A stretch of DNA of 64,000 bases, from contig JACKOF010000001.1 of the NCBI GenBank assembly GCA_024234435.1, positions 2,046,001 through 2,110,000 of the forward strand, in the 5' to 3' direction. The number at the start of each line of letters is the position of its first letter. The stretch's first letter is position 1. Both the position numbers and the translations under genes were made by a program. Source of the DNA: Pseudomonadales bacterium. Its GTDB lineage: Bacteria > Pseudomonadota > Gammaproteobacteria > Pseudomonadales > Porticoccaceae. Below the pieces are notes generated by a model. It saw nothing but the letters and a program-made list of their open reading frames with translations. It ran no database searches and was not told where the DNA came from. Below, in pieces: positions 1 through 6,954 of this stretch.

Positions 1-175
1 GATTGATATCCATTGCCGAACCGGTCGATGTTGGAGCAGGTTCTGACACAGCAGGGGTCGCTGCAACCGTTGGTGTATCAGCGGCTCCCTTTTTTATTGT
101 AGCGTCTGCACCACCCCCGACTCTGCGAGTGGGGTTGTTAAAAAATCCACCATCATTTCCATCATTGTTTGACAT
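1..175 (-). CDS. N-terminus of unknown protein, cut by left edge
   Basis: The first 58 codons of a gene that continues beyond the left edge. It starts at an ATG preceded by AGGAGA at good spacing, 27 bases after the kinase stop, so it is probably the next gene of the kinase/FHA operon. The visible residues are low in complexity: an Asn/Gly/Asp-rich start (MSNNDGNDGGFF), then a short basic stretch NNPTRRVGG and an Ala/Thr/Pro/Ser-rich segment. This looks disordered, with many Thr and Ser residues. No domain can be named from this part. A disordered head before an FHA, phosphatase or effector domain would fit the context, but that is a guess. Confidence 0.75.
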   Translation of the reverse strand, partial: MSNNDGNDGGFFNNPTRRVGGGADATIKKGAADTPTVAATPAVSEPAPTSTGSAMDIN

Positions 176-202
176 GTTTTTCTCCTAAAAATGGACTAAC
201 TA

Positions 203-1621
203 TTAGCGTCGTGCACGCGTTATTTTGCTGCGATGCCGACCATCCGGGTGCAGTCGCAGATAAAGCTCAAACGCTTCGGGGGTATTTATTTTCGAAGCGG
301 TCTCAAAATCGGCGTCATCCTGAGCATAATTTTTAGGCTTGGGCGCTGGCTGAGGTATCTTTGGTGGTTCCTCCACCACCCTCGCTACGGGCCTTGGAGC
401 TTCAGCTGGTGCGGCGGCTACCACAGGCGTCACTGTCTCTTTGTCACCCGCTGGCTTTGAATCATTCATAACAACCCGGCTATCTACCTCGGGTTTATCA
501 ATACCTGACGCCATAAAAAACAGAGCGCCACCGGCAATCAGTCCAAATACAACAACGGCAATGCCCCAGTTAAAGGGCTTTCTGCTTGCGTTGTTTTGGG
601 CGTTTTTATCACGCTGTTTTTTATGTTGAGGTCGGGATGGCTCGCTAGCGGGGTTACCCAGCTTTACGGTGGCATCCGTTACATTATGCGAGGTATTTCC
701 TTTCGGAATCACACCGTTTTTAATTGCATCCAGCCATTCCTGAACAGTTTGCGGCCTGTCGGTTTCCTCCGGGCTTAATGCCCAATCGAGAGCCTCAAGA
801 AAAATCCTGTCACCCTCTTTGATGCGATCAGCCAATTTTGGCAACTGATCATTTCTGATTCTCTCCGTCGCTTCGTAGTGAGACAGGTTCTCCCCCGTAA
901 GACAGACGTATCCCACTGCTGCCAGCGCATAGAGATCTGTCCATGGACCCTGATTGCCGCGCGTGGAATACTGCTCAATAGGCGCATAGCCGGGTGTCAA
1001 GATAGTGGAAATAGACTGTGACCGAACACCAATGGCTTGCCGGGCTGCGCCAAAATCAATCAGAACAGCAGTACCATTATCTCTTACCCGAATATTGCCG
1101 GGCTTGATATCCCGGTGGAGCATGTCGGCAGAATGTACCGAAGCCAGACCTTCAGCAATGGGCAAAACAATGGCTTTGAGTTCTTCAACTGTCAGCAGGC
1201 CATCCTTTTGCAGGACTTCCGAGACATCGCGACCATCGGCAAAATCCATAATGATGTAGGCAGTGCTGTTGCGCTCTATGTAACGAATCACCCGAATGAT
1301 GCTGGGGTGCTCAAACAACGCGAGAGTCCGCGCTTCCTGTATAAAACGGCTTAAACCCCACGTGTACTCATCAACATCCTGAGCAACACGGGTTTTAGGC
1401 GCGACATGCATGGTGTGGTCGCGCGTTGCCAGGTTGAAGGGGAAGTACTCCTTGATCGCCACATAACGGTCAAGCTGCTTGTCATAAGCCTTGTAGGTAA
1501 CTCCAAAACCACCAGCACCAATCTCTTTCTCAACCACGTATTCGTCAAGCTCATAGCCCGGCGGCAAAGCCTGGGATGCTGGTTGATCTGAATGCGGGTT
1601 TGAAGGCTGATGATTGTCCAT
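203..1621 (-). CDS. Transmembrane Hanks-type serine/threonine protein kinase
   Basis: A 472-residue protein kinase. The kinase fold fills about residues 28-310: glycine loop GAGGFG (35-40), ATP-anchoring Lys57 (VAIKEY), catalytic loop HRDIKPGN with Asp171, metal-binding DFG (189-191), and the activation-loop pattern TPGYAP..QY common in bacterial kinases. All catalytic residues seem intact. A linker rich in charged residues leads to one membrane segment at about 352-373, then a Pro/Ala/Val-rich tail and a short C-terminal motif of the kind LYLRLHPDGR. The expected topology is kinase in the cytoplasm and tail in the periplasm. It lies 23 bases after the small exported protein and is fifth in an operon with two FHA-domain membrane proteins, which are its likely readers or substrates. 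FHA domains bind phosphothreonine, which supports this pairing by inference. Confidence 0.93.
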   Translation of the reverse strand: MDNHQPSNPHSDQPASQALPPGYELDEYVVEKEIGAGGFGVTYKAYDKQLDRYVAIKEYFPFNLATRDHTMHVAPKTRVAQDVDEYTWGLSRFIQEARTLALFEHPSIIRVIRYIERNSTAYIIMDFADGRDVSEVLQKDGLLTVEELKAIVLPIAEGLASVHSADMLHRDIKPGNIRVRDNGTAVLIDFGAARQAIGVRSQSISTILTPGYAPIEQYSTRGNQGPWTDLYALAAVGYVCLTGENLSHYEATERIRNDQLPKLADRIKEGDRIFLEALDWALSPEETDRPQTVQEWLDAIKNGVIPKGNTSHNVTDATVKLGNPASEPSRPQHKKQRDKNAQNNASRKPFNWGIAVVVFGLIAGGALFFMASGIDKPEVDSRVVMNDSKPAGDKETVTPVVAAAPAEAPRPVARVVEEPPKIPQPAPKPKNYAQDDADFETASKINTPEAFELYLRLHPDGRHRSKITRARR

Positions 1622-1644
1622 TGTTTCTAACTATCCATTCTCGG

Positions 1645-2043
1645 CTATCGACCGGGAGGCGCGGCATACAGGCCAACAATTCGCCAGCCCCAGCTTTTAT
1701 CTGTTGCACCGGCAAAATAGAGTTGGTTATTTACCATCCCTTTTGCGGTCATTCTTTTTATCATCGGGCACTCAATACTGACAACAGCTCTCACCTGTCC
1801 GATTAATCGTTGTAATTCGATTCGTTCACCATCAAAAACACCCGCCGTAGGAGACTTAATAATTAGTTTCGCCTGATACCCAGAACGGCAATCAAGCGTA
1901 TCAAGGTAGGCCTCCATTCCGGCATGAGACATCAGCAGACGTTCATTCGCCACCGTTGCCTGACAATAAAAAAACACCGTCAATGCAACGACAGCAAGGC
2001 TTTTAGCTTTGTTCTGAAAACAGTTTTTGAATGATACTCTCAT
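1645..2043 (-). CDS. Small exported protein of the kinase/FHA operon, unknown function
   Basis: 132 residues. The N-terminus has basic residues then a hydrophobic stretch (SLAVVALTVFFYCQATVANE) typical of a Sec signal peptide, so the mature protein of about 100 residues should be periplasmic. The mature part has two cysteines (LDC and IEC) that could form a disulfide. I recognise no domain. It sits 32 bases after the SH3 lipoprotein and 23 bases before the kinase, so it is almost certainly co-expressed with them. A role as a periplasmic partner of the kinase tail or the protease domains is possible but not shown. Confidence 0.8.
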   Translation of the reverse strand: MRVSFKNCFQNKAKSLAVVALTVFFYCQATVANERLLMSHAGMEAYLDTLDCRSGYQAKLIIKSPTAGVFDGERIELQRLIGQVRAVVSIECPMIKRMTAKGMVNNQLYFAGATDKSWGWRIVGLYAAPPGR

Positions 2044-2075
2044 AACTACTTTTCCGGCGGTAACCGCAAACAGGC

Positions 2076-2885
2076 TTAAGCTAGTTTCCAGGTACCATTA
2101 CCTTGCTGACAAACCCGGATATCTTCAGCGATAGTACCATCTGCCGTAGTGACTTCCTGTCTGACGGTTTTGCAAACACCGTTGGCCTGTACATTTACCT
2201 CGGAAACAGATTCAGCGGATGTTTGAACGTAGTTGACAGGCTCACTGGATGGCGACATCAACGAACTGTATACGTAGCCACCGGCAGTGCCATCAGGCAG
2301 CTGTGAAATCAGGTACCATTTTTTATCTGGCAACGCTTCACCAATCACCTGAACAGATTCCCCAGCGGCGAGTTTGGCAACAGGTTTGTAGTCGGTTCCG
2401 GGGCCACTGCGCACATTAATGACGCTTTTAGGGCTATACGCCGCGCCAACAAGATTGAGTGGCGGAGTCTGCTCTACTTTGTCCTTGAGTACTTTTACCT
2501 GGACGGTTTTTTGCTCCGTTTCAACTGGTTTGTCATTCACAACGCTGACACGGCCTGTCACACCATCCTCACCAGAAAATGTCACTGGCTTGCCGGAACC
2601 AGCAGCCTGCTGCTGGGCAACAAACAGTTTTTCCTGATCCCGTTTACTCAGGGCTTTGGCAAACTGGTCACCAATATAGGCACCCGCAGCGGCACCGGCC
2701 AGAATCGCTGCAGCGCGTACTGCATCATTGTCGATATGATCGGTGAGTTTCTCGGCAACTACACCACCACCAACCGCGCCGACAACCTTGCCAAGTGCAG
2801 CTTTCTGCTCTTCGGTCATTGCCGCACACCCACCTAAAACCAGGGCAAGGGAAACCACCATACTGATCAATTTTCTGTGTGTCAT
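2076..2885 (-). CDS. SH3-domain outer-membrane lipoprotein with glycine zipper
   Basis: 269 residues from the ATG at 2885, chosen because GGAG lies 8 bases upstream and a lipoprotein signal follows directly (LVLGGC, lipid-modified Cys20; Ala at +2 suggests outer membrane). After the Cys comes a glycine-zipper helix region (VGAVGGGVVAEKL and AAAILAGAAAGAYIG), as in 17-kDa surface antigen and Slp-type proteins. A bacterial SH3 domain (motif NVRSGPGTDYKPVAKL, then GESVQVIGE) follows, which commonly binds peptidoglycan. The end, with two Cys and a terminal GTWKL, resembles the C-terminus of 17-kDa antigen-like proteins. It lies 34 bases after the protease/FHA gene. It likely anchors or reports cell-wall state for the operon's signalling proteins (inference). 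Confidence 0.85.
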   Translation of the reverse strand: MTHRKLISMVVSLALVLGGCAAMTEEQKAALGKVVGAVGGGVVAEKLTDHIDNDAVRAAAILAGAAAGAYIGDQFAKALSKRDQEKLFVAQQQAAGSGKPVTFSGEDGVTGRVSVVNDKPVETEQKTVQVKVLKDKVEQTPPLNLVGAAYSPKSVINVRSGPGTDYKPVAKLAAGESVQVIGEALPDKKWYLISQLPDGTAGGYVYSSLMSPSSEPVNYVQTSAESVSEVNVQANGVCKTVRQEVTTADGTIAEDIRVCQQGNGTWKLA

Positions 2886-2919
2886 TTTGTATTCTCCATT
2901 ACAAATATAGGGCTTTCGG

Positions 2920-4329
2920 TCAACCTGCAATAACCCTGAAGGTGACGCCCCCCAGCTTTATATCGGCACCATTACGCAACGAAACACTCTCCCCAGCGGC
3001 AAGCTGTCTGCCGTCAACGAAAGTGCCATTGGTCGAGTTAATCTCCCGAACAAATAAATTATTACCCTGAGCGTAGAACGCACAATGCCGACGCGAAACG
3101 CTGTCGTCATTAATCGCGTAGTTCCGGTTATCCGGTTCGCGACCAACAACCACCTCTCCGCGGTACAGATCATCGGAGCTGATCACCAACCGGTATCGCT
3201 GTCTGTCCGGCCCGTAACCATCGAGAATCAGACTGCCTTTTGAGCTTGACGGCGCGACCGGTACCCGAGCATCCTGAGGTGGATTCGCCGCACTGGAGCG
3301 CGAAGAACGAATGGAACGTGAATAGGTTTCAACAGCATGACTCACTTTCTGGCGAGCCGCAGGGTTGCGCAACAGATAAACCAGCATCAAACCAATAACC
3401 ACCAGAGCGGCACCGCCAAAATAAAGCGCAAACTGCAGAATTCTGGAAAGTTTTTTATTCTCTTCTTCGTATAAATCCTGTTTCGAGTGACAAACACTGT
3501 CATCCAGAAAATATTTAATGCCTTTGCTGTTCAGCACACCAATCAACTCGGAAATATCCGAGGCAATGCCATAAGCCGCATTGGAAACATAACCCGTTAC
3601 ATGCTGCTTGCCCTGTTTGTCTGTCAGAGTAGTCCTCTCAGTCGGAGAAGCACTGTGAACACCCACCACCCTGCCGCATTCGTCAAACACCGGTCCACCA
3701 CTGTTACCACCAGAGGTTGGTGCGGTGTGAAGTAATTGCACCAATGTTTGCCCACCACCAGACCATTTACCATCTTCAATCACACGAGCCAGTGTGCCTG
3801 AAGAAAACGTAGAAAATGCGGTGATATCCACAGACCTCACAGCCGTGGCCTCGGCAATGCCGGGATAGCCCTGAGCGGAAACAATACTGCCTTGTGTCGG
3901 GCGTTGGCTGGTAAGCGTGACTGGAGTCAAGTTCAATTGTGACCAGTACTCCGGCTTGACTTTCAATATGGCCAAATCCAGATCCCGGGACGTCCACGGG
4001 TCTTTTTCAACATTGGCGCCCTTAAATTTGTTGCTGACATCAAAACCCTGCAATGCATCGATTCGCTGACCATCCCTGAGAACAAAAATTGATACGGCAC
4101 CCGTCACAACATGCCAGTTGGTAACAATATAACCATCATCATTGATAACAAAACCGGTACCGTGACCACTGCCTATATTGCCCTTTTTATCAACCGTGAG
4201 CACATTGACCTTGACCACATTGTTCTCGTGGGTTTTACCGGCATACACCGCTTGTACACAGAGCACCAAAAGCGTCATAAGACACAGAAGGGAACGAACA
4301 ACAGTGTTGTGGTTTTGCGGGATTCCCAT
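2920..4329 (-). CDS. Membrane trypsin-like protease with cytoplasmic FHA domain
   Basis: 469 residues. Order: signal peptide (1-30), S1/DegP-like trypsin fold (about 35-260), membrane helix (about 293-316, FALYFGGAALVVIGLMLVYL), basic linker, and an FHA domain (about 375-467). The catalytic triad is complete: His73 (TNWHVV), Asp118 (DLDLAIL) and Ser210 (GGNSGGP). The FHA has the phosphothreonine-binding signature GR, SRRH and STNGT. Basic residues just after the helix put the FHA domain in the cytoplasm and the protease in the periplasm. It begins 2 bases after the related pseudoprotease gene, so the two are translated together and probably arose by duplication. A likely role is to link periplasmic proteolysis to kinase signalling inside the cell (inference). 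Confidence 0.92.
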   Translation of the reverse strand: MGIPQNHNTVVRSLLCLMTLLVLCVQAVYAGKTHENNVVKVNVLTVDKKGNIGSGHGTGFVINDDGYIVTNWHVVTGAVSIFVLRDGQRIDALQGFDVSNKFKGANVEKDPWTSRDLDLAILKVKPEYWSQLNLTPVTLTSQRPTQGSIVSAQGYPGIAEATAVRSVDITAFSTFSSGTLARVIEDGKWSGGGQTLVQLLHTAPTSGGNSGGPVFDECGRVVGVHSASPTERTTLTDKQGKQHVTGYVSNAAYGIASDISELIGVLNSKGIKYFLDDSVCHSKQDLYEEENKKLSRILQFALYFGGAALVVIGLMLVYLLRNPAARQKVSHAVETYSRSIRSSRSSAANPPQDARVPVAPSSSKGSLILDGYGPDRQRYRLVISSDDLYRGEVVVGREPDNRNYAINDDSVSRRHCAFYAQGNNLFVREINSTNGTFVDGRQLAAGESVSLRNGADIKLGGVTFRVIAG

Positions 4330-4331
4330 GC

Positions 4332-5837
4332 CTATCTATCTCCATCCGAAATTGTCAGCGTGCAACGCACCTGACCAAATTCCACCACATCACCAGCAAT
4401 CGCCGCCGCGCCCTCGTCCGAAACGGCAACACCATTAATACGAGTGCCGCCCGTAGAGCCCAGATCCCTGATATGCAAATACCTGTCTTTTACAAATAAC
4501 TGTGCATGCTGCCGACTCACCGTGTCATCGGCTATCACCACTTGCGCGACATCGGGATTTCGTCCGAGTATCAATCCGTTTGCCCTTTGCATTAAATCTT
4601 TACCCAACACAAAAAAAGCCATCGGGGCTCCCGAAGAATCCCTGCCTTCAAAACGACAGTCGCCAAAACTGGCAGAGGCGGCCTGCAATGCCATGTTCGC
4701 TGCCAAAAGATCCTTGCGGCGTTTAGACACCAGTATTATCACCAACAAAAGTCCAATAATAATTGCCGCGACAACAGACCAGAGCAGAGTCTGGTTTTTT
4801 TCTTTGATTTCACTGTTTTCAGAATCAATCAGCTCGGCTTTGCTGTTGACGTCCGAAACAATGGTCGATATTTCTTCACGACCTTTTTCAGCATCTTCTC
4901 TGGCCTGCTTTTCTTTTTCAGCTGCTTCTTTCGCCTTTTTTGCTTCCTCTTCAGCTTGCCGGGTTTTCTTTTTGGCTTGGTCTATTTCCTGCTGTTTGGC
5001 AGTCTGTGCAGCCTTTTGCTGGTCAATCACACTAAGGCAAGCTTCACTGGCTTTTTCTACTGATATAGATAGCGATACCAGTAATTGCTCAACATTCGAC
5101 ACCTTTGTCGCTACAGCGCCAAGCGGAGTATGTGGCTGCCAGAGTTCCTTAAGTGTTTTCCCCGGCTTGGGCCGAACCAACCCAACCAGCTGACCACAGC
5201 GATTTGCCAGCGGAGCTCCGTAAGCACCACGCCCGACAGACGTCACCAGTTTTAAATACTCTTCCCCGGTGCCATCGCCCAACAGAGCTTTTGTGGTTTG
5301 AATATTCGGCACCACAGCCGCCACAAAGCGGGGCTTGTTTGACAGACCAAAGAAAGAACTGCGCGGCTCTTCCGGAGACAAATGCCAATAACCGGCTATT
5401 TCGAGTGTGTCTTTTTCAGAAACGGGATTAAAAGAAAACTGAACGGGGGTAGCAACCATGCCGCCAGCGCGTAAAACAGCGATATCGGAGGCATCATTCT
5501 TGTTAACGATCACTGCCGGACTTTCTTGTCCGGTTTCATCTTTAATAATATACCTGTCGGCACTTTCTAGCAGGTGGGAGCTGGTAACAACAACTCCATC
5601 CACAGCAACCACAACGCCAGAACCCTGATTGAGAAGGCTGTCACCTTTATATGCCAATACCTGAACAGCGCTGCTATGCCACGGTTTGTTGTGTAATTGA
5701 TTTGGCGATGAGTCATCCAGTCCTTTACCTGCTTCCGCAAAACACAGGGAAACAGATAAAAAACAGATGACAAAAAAGCCTTGTAACAGTACTTTTTTTG
5801 GTTCCCTCAAGGGAGAAACCAGAGCAAATAAGTCCAT
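4332..5837 (-). CDS. Membrane trypsin-like pseudoprotease with coiled coil and FHA domain
   Basis: 501 residues, ATG preceded by AGGAG at 8 bases. Order: signal peptide (about 14-34), trypsin-like domain (about 50-260), charged Lys/Glu/Ala coiled coil (about 265-335), membrane helix (about 341-362), KRRK stop-transfer, and FHA domain (about 395-500). Triad His88 (TSSHLL) and Asp118 (SDIAVL) are present, but the nucleophile motif GNSGGP reads GAYGAP at 204-209: Tyr206 replaces the serine (codon TAC at 5220-5222). It is therefore probably catalytically dead. The FHA keeps GR and SRQH but has STGGT instead of STNGT. It is the first gene of the operon. Its protease fold could sense or bind peptide, or regulate the intact paralogue next door. 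Confidence 0.9.
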   Translation of the reverse strand: MDLFALVSPLREPKKVLLQGFFVICFLSVSLCFAEAGKGLDDSSPNQLHNKPWHSSAVQVLAYKGDSLLNQGSGVVVAVDGVVVTSSHLLESADRYIIKDETGQESPAVIVNKNDASDIAVLRAGGMVATPVQFSFNPVSEKDTLEIAGYWHLSPEEPRSSFFGLSNKPRFVAAVVPNIQTTKALLGDGTGEEYLKLVTSVGRGAYGAPLANRCGQLVGLVRPKPGKTLKELWQPHTPLGAVATKVSNVEQLLVSLSISVEKASEACLSVIDQQKAAQTAKQQEIDQAKKKTRQAEEEAKKAKEAAEKEKQAREDAEKGREEISTIVSDVNSKAELIDSENSEIKEKNQTLLWSVVAAIIIGLLLVIILVSKRRKDLLAANMALQAASASFGDCRFEGRDSSGAPMAFFVLGKDLMQRANGLILGRNPDVAQVVIADDTVSRQHAQLFVKDRYLHIRDLGSTGGTRINGVAVSDEGAAAIAGDVVEFGQVRCTLTISDGDR

Positions 5838-6086
5838 TCAAGAAACTCCTTATCTTGTTGCTCTCGATAAATACTAAATTGTGTTTGATACCAGGCAACG
5901 CGCGAAATCTGGCGCCCCCTAAAACGTATCCGGATACCGAATTGAAAAATCGACCATAAGACTAGCACGGAATTTCACAAACGTATAGGCACAAATGTTG
6001 ACGCAGTCTGATCTGCGAGTATTGCCGTTATATGACTGATTGCATGACTAACATTACCGCCAAAAGAGCGAGACTTATCAGCCCCT

Positions 6087-6851
6087 TTATTTTTTCCCAA
6101 ATACTTTCTTCAACAGTTCGGTACTTTGTTTAACAGGGTCTTTGCGAATTGCTGCTTCCTCTTCAGCAATGTAATGGAAAATCCCCTCCATGCCCCGATC
6201 TACAACATGATCAATCAGATTGGCTTTTACATCTGGCACAAAGGGTAGCTGTTGGTAACGGCCCATCACATTGTCATAAACCTTTATGGCACCTACCTCA
6301 GACAAACTGTTCTCAATAATGGGGCGCATTTCATTGATTAATTCGGGCGACATTTTCTGCCTGAAATACTGGGTGGCAGAATCTTCAGAGCCCTCGTAAA
6401 TGGATTTTACATCATCAAACGTCATCTGATTGATGGCGCTGAAAAACAGGGCTTTTGCCTTTGGGGTTGCTGCCTCAGCTGCCCGGTTAAGTTTAAGTTC
6501 CAGATCATCCACCACCGGTGACATACCGACTTTGCCTAACAGTTGTTTCACTGTGGCCAGTTGCTCTGGCAACGGAATATGAATAACCGGGTCAGCATTA
6601 AAGCCATCTACCACCCCCAGCTGCTTCACGACATTATCTGACCCAATGCGAAGAGCTTCTTTAAAGGCTGCAGCGATATCATCATTATCCAAAGCAGCCC
6701 TTACCGTGTCAGTTAGCGGCTTGCTTTCATCTGAATTCTTCAACAAACCCAGCCCTTTCTGCCACCAGGAACCTTCACTAAAAACTGAGCTAGAAAAAAA
6801 GATAAGAATGGCTAACATCATGCCACTAGTTTTCTTGATTCTTATTATCAT
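6087..6851 (-). CDS. DUF4197 family exported protein
   Basis: 254 residues with an N-terminal signal peptide (MLAILIFFSSSVFS). The rest follows the DUF4197 family closely: GLGLLKN, AFKEALRIGSDNVVKQLG, GFNADPVIHIPLPEQL, DDLELKLNRAAEAATPKAK and the end GIFHYIAEEEAAIRKDP. This family is common as single genes in Gammaproteobacteria and has no established biochemical role. The gene stands alone: 249 bases separate it from the kinase operon and 103 bases from the upstream DUF3857 gene, all on the minus strand. The product should be periplasmic or loosely envelope-associated. Confidence 0.9.
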   Translation of the reverse strand: MIIRIKKTSGMMLAILIFFSSSVFSEGSWWQKGLGLLKNSDESKPLTDTVRAALDNDDIAAAFKEALRIGSDNVVKQLGVVDGFNADPVIHIPLPEQLATVKQLLGKVGMSPVVDDLELKLNRAAEAATPKAKALFFSAINQMTFDDVKSIYEGSEDSATQYFRQKMSPELINEMRPIIENSLSEVGAIKVYDNVMGRYQQLPFVPDVKANLIDHVVDRGMEGIFHYIAEEEAAIRKDPVKQSTELLKKVFGKK

Positions 6852-6954
6852 TAACCTCGCTCCCGTAATGCTCTATTTAGGCCCATATCAAGCCTCATTT
6901 TTAAAGCAACCAATCCATTTCTCAATAAATACCCCAGCCTGGCTATTGAGAGTA

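Noticed and set aside
4444..5193. Long plus-strand frame of 249 codons opposite the pseudoprotease
   Set aside because: It is the antisense of the Lys/Glu/Ala-rich coiled coil, which yields Ser/Phe/Ala-rich nonsense. It lacks a ribosome site and family features.
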